Shown here: one piece after another, positions 15,029-23,545 of the stretch | Numbering within the stretch: the stretch's first letter is position 1 | Layout of the letters: every line of letters begins with the position of its first letter | Program-made: the position numbers and the translations under genes | NCBI GenBank assembly: GCA_002401545.1 | Contig: NVTJ01000012.1 | Span: 1-35,087 of the forward strand | Source of the DNA: Alphaproteobacteria bacterium | GTDB taxonomy: Bacteria; Pseudomonadota; Alphaproteobacteria; Sphingomonadales; Emcibacteraceae | DNA: 35,087 nt | Direction: 5' to 3' | Notes under the pieces: generated by a model | Told to the model about the DNA's origin: nothing | The model's database searches: none | The model's input: only the letters and a program-made list of their open reading frames with translations

Positions 15029-16684
15029 TTATAATCGGGCATTGCGAAAACCGTTGGTAATCGGGTAACGACGGTCACGACCAAAATTGCGGCGGGTTAA
15101 TTTAACACCGGGTGGGGCCTGACGCCTTTTATACTCTGCGATATACAGCAGATGTTCTATACGTGCAACAGTCTCAATGGCATGCCCCCTTGCCACGATG
15201 TCCTTAACGGTCATTTCCTTCTCGACCAGGCATTCCAGAATATCATCCAGCAATTCATAAGGCGGCAGGCTGTCTTCATCCTTCTGGTCGGGTTTAAGTT
15301 CCGCTGTGGGCGGTTTGGTGATGATATTTTCAGGCATGACCTGACCCTTTGGTCCCAAGGCACCTGTGGGATGGTTTTCATTGCGCCATTCGCTGATGGC
15401 AAAAACATCGGTTTTATAGAGGTCTTTTATCACCGAATAACCTCCACACATATCACCGTATAATGTGGCATAACCCACCGACATTTCCGACTTGTTGCCC
15501 GTGGTCAGCAGCATATATCCGAACTTGTTGCTGATCGCCATCAGAAGGACCGCACGGGTTCGGGATTGCAGATTTTCTTCGGTGGTATCGTCTTCTGTGC
15601 CCGCAAATTGCCCGGCAAGCATTTTATCAAAAGCCTGCACCGCCGGTTCTATGGGGATATTGTCTATGCGGGCGCCGATCCAGTCCGCACACAGGGCGGC
15701 ATCCCGCAGGCTTTCCTCGCTGGTATATTTTGACGGCATCATCACAAGGTGGACATTTTCCGCCCCCAGAGCATCCACCGCCACAATGGCGGTGATGGCG
15801 CTGTCTATGCCGCCGGACATGCCGATCACCACACCGGGAAAATGATTTTTCTGAACATAATCCTTTAACCCGGTGATCATGGCCTGATAAATGGCGGCAT
15901 GGCCTTGCGGCACGTCATGAATATCCGTGGCCAGACACCGCATCACGCCGTCCTGCCGCACCCATTTCGTATGGCTGGTCGTCTCAGACCAGCCTGCCGA
16001 GCGCTGCACCAGATCACCACCCTTGCCAAGGGTAAAACTGCCGCCGTCAAAAACCAGCTCATCCTGCCCGCCAAACTGGTTCACATAAATCAGCGGCAGG
16101 CCGGTTTCCCTGACCCTGCCCTGCGCTATTTTGATCCGCCCCTGCGGTTTCCCCATTTCAAAGGGGGAGCAATGGGGGGCTATGAGAATTTCTGCCCCTT
16201 TGTCCGCCAAATGGCCCGGAATGGTGGCATACCACATGTCTTCACAGGTCATGATGCCCAGCTTCACCCCCCTGAAATTCACCGGGTCCGGCAGGGGGCC
16301 ACTGGTAAAAACACGCTTTTCATCAAAAACGCCGTAATTGGGCAGATCAACCTTATGACGGATGGCGGCAATTTTGCCATTATCCAGAAGAATTGAGGAA
16401 TTATAGAGCTGACCACCCTCCCGCCAGCAGGAACCGATTAACATGGCCGGGCCACCGTCTGCGGTAACGGCGGCCAATTGGGCGACCCTGTCCATGGCGG
16501 CCTTCTGGAAAGCACCTTTCAGGACGATATCCTCCGGCGGATAACCAATCAGACAAAGCTCATTATAAACAACCAGATCAGACGCTCCGGCAGCGGTGCG
16601 GGCGGCAATGATCTTGTCATAATTGCCCGAAAGGTCCCCCACGGTCGGGTTCAGACTCACAAGTGCAATTTTCAACTGATCCAT
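15029..16684 (-). CDS. nadE: Glutamine-dependent NAD+ synthetase
   Basis: 551 residues with two domains. The N-terminal nitrilase-like glutaminase (about 1-270) has the Glu-Lys-Cys triad region: YNELCLIGYPPEDI, the lysine in IRHKVDLPNYGVFDE, and cysteine in GIMTCEDMWY. The C-terminal synthetase domain has the P-loop SGGIDSAITAIVAVDAL, then MPSKYTSEES, DNIPIEP and TGNKSEMSVGYATLYGDMCGG. It makes NAD+ from deamido-NAD+, ATP and ammonia channelled from glutamine. AGGG stands just before the ATG. It lies 14 bases after the DAHP synthase gene in the same direction. Confidence 0.96.
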   Translation of the reverse strand: MDQLKIALVSLNPTVGDLSGNYDKIIAARTAAGASDLVVYNELCLIGYPPEDIVLKGAFQKAAMDRVAQLAAVTADGGPAMLIGSCWREGGQLYNSSILLDNGKIAAIRHKVDLPNYGVFDEKRVFTSGPLPDPVNFRGVKLGIMTCEDMWYATIPGHLADKGAEILIAPHCSPFEMGKPQGRIKIAQGRVRETGLPLIYVNQFGGQDELVFDGGSFTLGKGGDLVQRSAGWSETTSHTKWVRQDGVMRCLATDIHDVPQGHAAIYQAMITGLKDYVQKNHFPGVVIGMSGGIDSAITAIVAVDALGAENVHLVMMPSKYTSEESLRDAALCADWIGARIDNIPIEPAVQAFDKMLAGQFAGTEDDTTEENLQSRTRAVLLMAISNKFGYMLLTTGNKSEMSVGYATLYGDMCGGYSVIKDLYKTDVFAISEWRNENHPTGALGPKGQVMPENIITKPPTAELKPDQKDEDSLPPYELLDDILECLVEKEMTVKDIVARGHAIETVARIEHLLYIAEYKRRQAPPGVKLTRRNFGRDRRYPITNGFRNARL

Positions 16685-16698
16685 AGTCCCTAATCTCT

Positions 16699-18087
16699 TT
16701 AGGCCTGCACGGTTTCAGTCCGTACTTGCTGTGCGAGAGCCTGACGTTCCTCTTTTAGACTTTCTGCGATCAAAAAGGCAAGCTCAAGTGACTGGCTGGC
16801 ATTTAGCCGGGGATCACAGAAAGTGCGGTAACGATCGGCAAGCTTTTCATCGGTGATTGCCTCGGCGCCGCCTGTACATTCCGTCACATCCTGCCCCGTC
16901 ATTTCAACATGCACCCCGCCGGCATAGGTTCCTTCGGTCCGGTGTACCCGGAAAAAACGGCGTATTTCCGCCAGAACCTGATCAAAAGGCCGGGTTTTAA
17001 ACCCGGTTGAAGACTTGATGGTATTGCCATGCATGGGGTCAGAAGACCACACAACCTGACAACCCTCTGCCACAATTCGGCGGATGACGGGGGGCAGTTT
17101 TTCTTCCAGAAGATCGGCCCCCATGCGACAGATTAAAGTGATCCGTCCCGCCTCATTCCGGGGATTAAGCTTGTCCAGAATGCGAATCAAGTCATCCATA
17201 TCCGTTGTCGGCCCGACCTTGACCCCAAGCGGGTTGCCGATACCGGACAGGAATTCAATATGGGCCTCATCCAGAATACGGGTACGGTCACCAACCCATA
17301 ACATATGACCAGAGGTGTCATACCAGCGCCCCGTGGTGCTATCCACCCGGGTCAGGGCTTCCTCATACCACAGCAGAAGAGCCTCATGGGAGGTATAGAA
17401 ATCTGTGCTGCTGATTTCACGGGCATCCGCATCCACACCGCAGGCCCGCATAAAGCCAAGAGCTTCGTCAATACGATTAGCCATGTCGGCATATTTGTCC
17501 GCCGCCGGACTATTCTGGACAAATTCCAGATTCCATTGATGCACCTTATGCAGATTGGCATAGCCGCCCTGGGCAAAGGCCCGGAGCAGATTCAAGGTTG
17601 ATGCCGACTGGCTGTAGGCCCGGAGCATACGTTTCGGATCGGGAATACGCGATTCTGCGGTAAATTCCAGTCCATTGATAATATCGCCCCGGTAACTGGG
17701 CAGTTCCACCCCGTCAACGGTCTCGAAATCACCGCTACGCGGCTTGGCGAACTGACCCGCCATGCGGCCAACCTTGATCACCGGACAGGCGGCGGCAAAA
17801 GTCATCGCCACGGACATCTGCAGCAGGACCCGGAAAGTATCCCGGATATTATCCGCATGGAATTCGCCAAAACTTTCCGCACAGTCACCGCCCTGCAGTA
17901 AAAAAGCCTTGCCTTGGGCAACCTGTCCCAACTGCGCCGTCAGGCGTCTTGCCTCACCGGCAAAAACCAGCGGCGGGCATATGGCCAGTTCTGCTTCCAC
18001 TTTTTCCAGCTCTGCCTGATCCGCATATTTTGGCACCTGCCGGATTGCTTTTGTGCGCCAACTGCCGGGTGTCCAGGTCTTACTCAT
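16699..18087 (-). CDS. Class II DAHP synthase (first step of the shikimate pathway)
   Basis: About 462 residues, the usual size of plant-like class II 3-deoxy-7-phosphoheptulonate synthases, which join PEP and erythrose-4-phosphate. Class II motifs are PPLVFAGEARRL, AFLLQGGDCAESF, VIKVGRMAGQFAKPRS, SHMLWVGDRTR, EFLSGIGNPLGVKVGP, WSSDPMHGNT and GGVHVEMTGQDVTECTGG. The metal and PEP ligands lie among these. The ATG at 18087 is preferred over 18099 because GGATGG lies 5 bases ahead. It heads the run aroG-nadE-gltX-cysS. Some class II enzymes serve phenazine clusters, but nothing of that kind is near, so a housekeeping role is likely. Confidence 0.93.
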   Translation of the reverse strand: MSKTWTPGSWRTKAIRQVPKYADQAELEKVEAELAICPPLVFAGEARRLTAQLGQVAQGKAFLLQGGDCAESFGEFHADNIRDTFRVLLQMSVAMTFAAACPVIKVGRMAGQFAKPRSGDFETVDGVELPSYRGDIINGLEFTAESRIPDPKRMLRAYSQSASTLNLLRAFAQGGYANLHKVHQWNLEFVQNSPAADKYADMANRIDEALGFMRACGVDADAREISSTDFYTSHEALLLWYEEALTRVDSTTGRWYDTSGHMLWVGDRTRILDEAHIEFLSGIGNPLGVKVGPTTDMDDLIRILDKLNPRNEAGRITLICRMGADLLEEKLPPVIRRIVAEGCQVVWSSDPMHGNTIKSSTGFKTRPFDQVLAEIRRFFRVHRTEGTYAGGVHVEMTGQDVTECTGGAEAITDEKLADRYRTFCDPRLNASQSLELAFLIAESLKEERQALAQQVRTETVQA

Positions 18088-18204
18088 AATTCCATCCATT
18101 TTTAACTTGATTAAAGCACCATATAAGACCCTTCACCGGGCAACACCAGAGAAAACAACCGCCAAAAGGTAATTTCTTCCAAAGAATACAGTTTCAATAA
18201 AATA

Positions 18205-19554
18205 TTATTTCATCAGAACAAATTCTTCTGCCGATGTCGGATGAACCGCGACAGTGGCATCGAACTGTGCCTTTGTGGCCCCGCATTTCATGGCAATGGC
18301 AATCCCCTGAACGATTTCAGCGGAATCCGGCCCAATGATATGAACACCGATCACTTTATCGGTGGATTTCTGAATGATCATCTTCATCAGCGACCGTTCA
18401 GGCCGTCCACTGAGCGTGAATTTCATAGACCTGTATTCAGACTTGAAAACCTGAATATCATCACCGAATTTCTCCACAGCCTGTGTTTCGGTCATGCCAA
18501 TGGTGCCAAGGGAAGGTTGCGAAAAAACAGCCGTCGGAATATTTTCATAATTGACCAATGTGGGCGTATCATTGAACTGGGTGGCGGCCAGTGCGGCCCC
18601 TTCCTTGATCGCCACAGGGGTCAGTTGGATTTTACCCGTCACATCACCAACCGCAAAGATATTATCCACCGATGTTTTATAGTTCTCATCAATGATAATA
18701 GCGCCGCCCGGTTCCATATCCACACCAAGTTCTTCCAAACCCATATTTTTTGAGTTGGGTGCCCGGCCTGTAGCATACATCACCGCATCCACAGCCAGGG
18801 TGGAGCCGTCTGTCAGCGTCAGAGTTAAACCATCATCAGTCTTGATAATTTCAGTAACATTGGTCTGAACCCGGACATCAACACCCTTTTTGCCCATTTC
18901 TTCATTCAGTTTGCCGGCAATATCAAGGTCAAAACCGCGCAATATCTGGACACCCCGGTACAGAAGATGCATTTCGACGCCCATGCCATTAAAAATCCCG
19001 GCAAATTCAACGGCAATATAGCCCCCGCCGACGATGGCCATTCTTTTTGGTAATTGTTCCAGATGAAAAGCTTCATTGGAGGTTATGGCATGTTCAATCC
19101 CCGGAACATCCGGCATCTGCGGCCAGCTGCCTGTGGCTATCAGGATTTTATCTGCCGTGACGGTGCGGGTTCCCTCCGCCGATGACAATTCAATAGTATG
19201 GGCATCCAGCAGCCTGCCACGGGCCTGTATAACCTCCACATTATGATTTTCCAATGTCTGGAGATACAGCCCGTTCAGACGGTCAATTTCCTTGTCCTTT
19301 GCCGCAATCAACGTGGACCAGTCAAAAGCCTGATCCGCCCCAGACCAGCCGAAACCTTTTGAATCGCTGAAGTGGGAAGAATATTCAGAGGCATAAACAA
19401 ACAGTTTTTTTGGCACACAGCCCCGGATGACGCAGGTGCCACCAACCCTGTAATCCTCACATATGCCGACCTTTGAGCCGTAAGTGGACGCCATACGGCT
19501 GGCCCGGACCCCGCCGGACCCGGCGCCAATGACGAAAAAATCATAGTCGTACAT
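18205..19554 (-). CDS. gor: Glutathione-disulfide reductase
   Basis: FAD-dependent NADPH enzyme of 449 residues that reduces glutathione disulfide. The FAD-binding GAGSGGVRASRMA is at residues 10-22. The redox disulfide is Cys41 and Cys46 in GGTCVIRGCVPKKL. The NADPH fold GGGYIAVEFAGIFNGMG follows, then the second FAD motif NIFAVGDVTG, and the C-terminal catalytic base region HPTSAEEF. The VIRGC form is typical of bacterial glutathione reductases rather than lipoamide dehydrogenase. AGGGA lies about 9 bases before the ATG. It is 117 bases upstream of the DAHP synthase in the same direction and may be a separate transcript. Confidence 0.95.
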   Translation of the reverse strand: MYDYDFFVIGAGSGGVRASRMASTYGSKVGICEDYRVGGTCVIRGCVPKKLFVYASEYSSHFSDSKGFGWSGADQAFDWSTLIAAKDKEIDRLNGLYLQTLENHNVEVIQARGRLLDAHTIELSSAEGTRTVTADKILIATGSWPQMPDVPGIEHAITSNEAFHLEQLPKRMAIVGGGYIAVEFAGIFNGMGVEMHLLYRGVQILRGFDLDIAGKLNEEMGKKGVDVRVQTNVTEIIKTDDGLTLTLTDGSTLAVDAVMYATGRAPNSKNMGLEELGVDMEPGGAIIIDENYKTSVDNIFAVGDVTGKIQLTPVAIKEGAALAATQFNDTPTLVNYENIPTAVFSQPSLGTIGMTETQAVEKFGDDIQVFKSEYRSMKFTLSGRPERSLMKMIIQKSTDKVIGVHIIGPDSAEIVQGIAIAMKCGATKAQFDATVAVHPTSAEEFVLMK

Positions 19555-19620
19555 GTCTTAATTTCCCTGAATATGGTTTCGAACAAGTCGTTAATTTAAG
19601 GTCATACATAAAATTATCAA

Positions 19621-19648
19621 GTGACGGATAGCAAGAATAGTTTATAGT
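19621..19648 (+). promoter_or_regulatory. Possible promoter of the DUF945 gene
   Basis: GTGACG (19621-19626) and TATAGT (19643-19648) are spaced by 16 bases. The -10 is one base from consensus, the -35 weaker. Confidence 0.35.
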
Positions 19649-19686
19649 AGGTTGTCTAGTTTAATCGTAAAAATTGGGGAATGCCC

Positions 19687-21150
19687 GTGAAAAACAAAAA
19701 ACTTTTAAGCCTTGGCCTTATCGTCGTCCTGTTCCTGGGCATCACCCCCTATTTTGTGGGCAATATGGCCCGGGGAAATATTGAAAAACAAGCTGCCCTC
19801 CTATCTCAAATACCAGGATATACCCTCAAAATCCACGCCTATGATCAAGGATGGTTTACCTCCCACGTCGCCATTTCCTATGGCTTTGACGAACATACCC
19901 TGAATATTTTAAAAGATTCAAAGGATGTGGACCAGAATTTCTTTGATCTCCTGAACCGTGGACTTACTCTTGACTTAACGGTGGCCCATGGCCCCGTTAC
20001 ATTCCAGAATGGTCTTAACTTTGCCCTTCTTACCCTGTCCGGTAAATTACAGGATATTGATAATGAGGCTTACCGGGAATTCAAGGCAAAAACCAAAATC
20101 GATAGCCTGGCAAAGACTTTTGTCTCGGTTTCCTATGGCGGAACAACAAGCATCAAGGCCCACAGCCCCTCTTTTAAAGCAGATTATACGGCTATTTCCG
20201 GCAAAAAACTGATCATCCATTCCGCCGGTATGGAGATGCAGGCAACCATAAATGCGGCCCTTGATGAATATGATGCAGATATGCACATGGATGAACTAAG
20301 TATGGAGATAGATGACAGCACTATCGTCTTGAATAAAATGAACATCCGCACAAGTGGTTTCAGGATAAATGATTATATCTGGTCCGGAAAAGGCAGCACT
20401 TCAATAGGGAAATTCAGCATTATTTCCCCGAAAGACTTATCTTTCTCTCTCCGGAATTTAAACACCGATTATAATTTTAGCCGGGAAAGTGATGCCGCCC
20501 TCGCCTTTCATGGAACATTCAATGTTAAAACCATAAATGCCAATAAAACAGACCTGAAAGATATTCAGTTGAGCTTCGACCTGAAGCATCTTGATATTGA
20601 AGCCTTAATTGATTACGTAAAATCCATTAAGGGAGCATACCAGAGCCAGAATGAAGAAATACCGACGCCGGAACAAACCGCGGCCAATATTCAGGTGATC
20701 ACCACCCGTGTGGGTCAAAAACTGATCAAGGGATCGCCAGAGCTTATTGTTCATAATTTAAATTTTTTAATAGGGGAAGGTTACTTTGAAAGTGACGGTA
20801 AAATGTCCATTAACGGTAAAGACCTCGACAATATTGAGCTGTTATCTGATCCCGTTACCCTCAACAAAAGACTTGCCGCCACGGTTAAAATCAAATTTAA
20901 CGAAGCCCTCGCACGGGCATTGACCACGATAGGGGTGGAAGCGCAACTGGCCGCAGGCGGCGTAAGTGTAAACAGTTTACCAACAGAGCAGCTTGAGCAA
21001 ATGATCAATGTTCAAACCTCTGCGGCCTTGCAAACTTTTATCGCACAAGGCTATATCCAACTGAAAGACGATGTATATTCGGCCCACCTTCATATGAAAG
21101 ATGGACAGGGATTGATAAATGGAAAGCCTCTGCCCATTCCGGGATTATGA
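19687..21150 (+). CDS. DUF945 (YdgA-like) envelope protein
   Basis: About 487 residues with one N-terminal membrane anchor or uncleaved signal (KKLLSLGLIVVLFLGITPYFVG) and a long, beta-rich periplasmic part. The start GNMARGNIEKQAALLSQIPGYTLKIHAYDQGWFTSHVAISYGF and the end ALQTFIAQGYIQLKDDVYSAHLHMKDGQGLINGKPLPI follow the DUF945/YdgA pattern. This is an AsmA-like long beta structure of unknown function. GGGGA lies directly against the ATG at 19681 but 6 bases before a GTG at 19687, so GTG is the more likely start; the difference is two residues. It converges on the first PilZ gene with 32 bases between. Confidence 0.82.
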   Translation: MKNKKLLSLGLIVVLFLGITPYFVGNMARGNIEKQAALLSQIPGYTLKIHAYDQGWFTSHVAISYGFDEHTLNILKDSKDVDQNFFDLLNRGLTLDLTVAHGPVTFQNGLNFALLTLSGKLQDIDNEAYREFKAKTKIDSLAKTFVSVSYGGTTSIKAHSPSFKADYTAISGKKLIIHSAGMEMQATINAALDEYDADMHMDELSMEIDDSTIVLNKMNIRTSGFRINDYIWSGKGSTSIGKFSIISPKDLSFSLRNLNTDYNFSRESDAALAFHGTFNVKTINANKTDLKDIQLSFDLKHLDIEALIDYVKSIKGAYQSQNEEIPTPEQTAANIQVITTRVGQKLIKGSPELIVHNLNFLIGEGYFESDGKMSINGKDLDNIELLSDPVTLNKRLAATVKIKFNEALARALTTIGVEAQLAAGGVSVNSLPTEQLEQMINVQTSAALQTFIAQGYIQLKDDVYSAHLHMKDGQGLINGKPLPIPGL

Positions 21151-21182
21151 GCGGGCTGCCCGATACAGAATGCTAAAGAAAA

Positions 21183-21500
21183 TTATGACTTTGGCAACCG
21201 GGATCCAACATTGCCCAGCACATCCGCGACCTGCCCCGTTGGCATGGAAAACTCAAGGCCGACAAAACCATCCTCGGACCAGGCGACTATCGCCGGAATA
21301 TGGGGACTGTTTTTGACCTTGAGCCACACATCACATTTGGTCTTCAGGGGAAGATCAAGCTTTAGCCTGACCCCGGTCAGCGACAGATCATAGGCAACAC
21401 ACTCAAATTCATAGTCCCCGGTATCCAGCATGGCTTTCAATAATACATGCTGACGGGCAAACCGCCGACGGACTTCTACTTCTTTATTGACCTTACTCAT
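21183..21500 (-). CDS. PilZ-domain protein 1
   Basis: Single-domain PilZ of 105 residues, a c-di-GMP receptor fold. The RxxxR motif is in RRRFARQ near residue 13, and the DxSxxG motif is DLSLTG, followed by VRLKLDLP and the core strand AWSEDGFVGLEF. Both ligand-binding motifs are intact, so c-di-GMP binding is expected. GGAG lies 7 bases before the ATG. It is clearly paralogous to the gene immediately upstream at 21641-21958. The output partner is unknown; small PilZ proteins often act on motility, polysaccharide or cell-surface machines. Confidence 0.88.
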   Translation of the reverse strand: MSKVNKEVEVRRRFARQHVLLKAMLDTGDYEFECVAYDLSLTGVRLKLDLPLKTKCDVWLKVKNSPHIPAIVAWSEDGFVGLEFSMPTGQVADVLGNVGSRLPKS

Positions 21501-21640
21501 ACATATACTCCATCTTTATCAAAGAAAGTAAAAACAGTTCATCAATATAGCGCAGGATATCTGGCGGGCAAGCTAAAAAATCCGGGCAACCTCTTATGCG
21601 CTGACCTTCATATAGAATGTATCACTGACAGAAACTGATT

Positions 21641-21958
21641 TTAGCTTAGCCCATTGGCAAGGCTGCCCAGGTTCATTCTCACTTTTTCAGGGTTTTCCTG
21701 AAAGCAAAGCCCCATAAAACCATCCGCAGACCAGATCACCCGGGCCGTCTGCTTCAATTTATTTTTCATCTGGACAAAAACACTTGTTCCCTGCTCAACC
21801 GGCAGGTCAACTTTCAACCGTATTCCCCCCAGCGAAATATCATACGCCATACAATCAAAATCAAAGCTGCCAACCCGTAATACCGCAGATTGAATGACTG
21901 TTCTTCTGTTATGTTTCCGCATCGTGCTCAACACGGATCTGACATCTCTGCTGATCAT
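21641..21958 (-). CDS. PilZ-domain protein 2
   Basis: About 105 residues, tandem paralogue of PilZ protein 1. RKHNRR gives the RxxxR motif and DISLGG the DxSxxG motif, followed by IRLKVDLPV and WSADGFMGLCF. The two proteins align without gaps over the YD-S--G-RLK-DLP and WS-DGF-GL-F core. The ATG at 21958 has AAGG 4 bases ahead; an ATG at 21973 is a possible 5-residue-longer start but lacks a good ribosome site. The 140 bases between the two genes could hold a promoter, so co-transcription is not certain. Confidence 0.86.
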   Translation of the reverse strand: MISRDVRSVLSTMRKHNRRTVIQSAVLRVGSFDFDCMAYDISLGGIRLKVDLPVEQGTSVFVQMKNKLKQTARVIWSADGFMGLCFQENPEKVRMNLGSLANGLS

Positions 21959-22078
21959 TTCACCTTCTTCCATTCTTATGGGTATTTATTATCTTTATAC
22001 CGCGAAACACTAGCAATATTATATGAGTATCGTTAATAAATGATAAAAGCAGATGTTGGGAGGCAGAAGCTGTTAACG

Positions 22079-23401
22079 TCACCTCTGTTTTGCCGAACGG
22101 CCCTTTCGCTGATTTCCCGCCGATTTGGCCCCATGGGATTGCGGTTGATTCAGGCGGCGATTGGGCTTGTGTTTACCGGAATTAGACCGGCGTTTTGGCG
22201 CGCCCCGCTGGCTATGGTTTCTTGTATCATCCTCCCCACGACCATGAGCAGGGGCTTCGACACCTTCAAAATGATAAGGATGATCCACCATCAGAGGGAT
22301 TTTCTGGCGAATAATCTTTTCAATATCCCGCAAATAGGCCCGTTCCTCATGATCACAGAAAGACAGTGATATTCCCGTGGCCCCCGCCCGTGCCGTGCGC
22401 CCGATACGGTGGACATAGCTTTCCGGCTCATTGGGCAGGTCAAAATTGATCACATGGGTCACGCCGTCCACATCAATCCCCCGCGCCGCCACATCCGTTG
22501 CGACCAGGGCCCTGATCCCGCCCGAGCGGAATTCATTCAGGGCCTTTTGGCGGGCATTCTGGGACTTGTTGCCATGAATGGCCCCGGTAGAAATACCCAG
22601 TTTTTCAAGATGCTTTGCCACCCTGTTGGCTCCGTGCTTGGTACGGGTAAAGACCAGAACACGTCTGATTTTTTCGTCTTTAAGCATATGGGAAAGCAGA
22701 TCACGTTTGCGGCTTTTAGGCACCATGAGCACGTGCTGTTCAACCTTTTCCGCCGTGGTCGCCCCCGGCGCGACCTCAATACGAATGGGCTTGTGTAAAA
22801 TGGACCGCGCCAGCTTTTCCACACTTGCCGGCATGGTGGCCGAAAACATGAGCGTCTGGCGCACCTTCGGCAGATAGGCAAGAATCTTCTGAATATCACG
22901 GATGAAGCCCATATCAAGCATCCGATCCGCCTCATCAAGCACCAGATATTCAACCTGCCCCAGATTGATATGACGCTGATTGGTCAAATCGAGCAGCCGT
23001 CCCGGTGTGGCAATCAGAATATCAACGCCGGGCAGCATGGACTTGATTTGTGGTTTGGATGACGCACCGCCATAAACCAGAGCAATACGTAAATGCAGGT
23101 ATTTGGCATAGGCACGAATATTCTCGGCAATCTGAACCGCCAGTTCACGGGTCGGTGCCAGGATCAGAGAACGGGCAACTTTCGGCGAGCGCTTGCCCTC
23201 ACCTTTCAACAGCATCTGAATAATCGGCAGGGAAAAAGCCGCCGTTTTACCGGTACCCGTCTGGGCAACCGCAATCAGATCATTTCCTTTAAGGATATGA
23301 GGAATAGCCTGATTCTGGATCGGCGTCATATCCTCATAACCCCCCTCCGCCACAGCACGAAGGATGGCTTCCCGCAGGCCGAGTTCCGCAAATTTTCCCA
23401 T
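22079..23401 (-). CDS. rhlE: DEAD-box RNA helicase, RhlE-like
   Basis: About 440 residues; ATP-dependent RNA unwinding, probably in ribosome assembly or RNA decay and useful in the cold. All helicase motifs are visible: F(A)ELGL with Q motif TPIQNQAIP, AQTGTGKT (I), PTRELA (Ia), ATPGRLLDL (Ib), VLDEADRML (II), FSATMP (III), VLVFTRTKHGANRV (IV), ATDVAARGIDVDGV (V) and HRIGRTARAG (VI). The C-terminal tail of about 60 residues is basic (KRRSNSGKHKPNRR), typical of RhlE. The start MGKFAELGL at 23401 places the Q motif at the usual distance; a start at 23431 would add ten residues. Confidence 0.93.
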   Translation of the reverse strand: MGKFAELGLREAILRAVAEGGYEDMTPIQNQAIPHILKGNDLIAVAQTGTGKTAAFSLPIIQMLLKGEGKRSPKVARSLILAPTRELAVQIAENIRAYAKYLHLRIALVYGGASSKPQIKSMLPGVDILIATPGRLLDLTNQRHINLGQVEYLVLDEADRMLDMGFIRDIQKILAYLPKVRQTLMFSATMPASVEKLARSILHKPIRIEVAPGATTAEKVEQHVLMVPKSRKRDLLSHMLKDEKIRRVLVFTRTKHGANRVAKHLEKLGISTGAIHGNKSQNARQKALNEFRSGGIRALVATDVAARGIDVDGVTHVINFDLPNEPESYVHRIGRTARAGATGISLSFCDHEERAYLRDIEKIIRQKIPLMVDHPYHFEGVEAPAHGRGEDDTRNHSQRGAPKRRSNSGKHKPNRRLNQPQSHGAKSAGNQRKGRSAKQR

Positions 23402-23545
23402 GTATGTATATTTTCCAGTTATTTCGATCATGAAAGCATAAATTTAATGCCTTCCATTGACAAGCAAGGGTATATATACGAGGAAATCAAGCGTGGCAAG
23501 TATCCGTGGATATATTGTGATGCGACAACAGAATGGAATGAATTT

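Noticed and set aside
17033..17045. GGGGTCAG-like word resembling the RAYT repeat
   Set aside because: It encodes the conserved DPMHG motif of the DAHP synthase and lacks the rest of the repeat.
23093..23545. Long in-frame upstream extension of the Bcr/CflA transporter
   Set aside because: It overlaps the conserved helicase gene on the other strand, shows no transporter or domain sequence, and would add about 150 residues before the normal N-terminus of the family.
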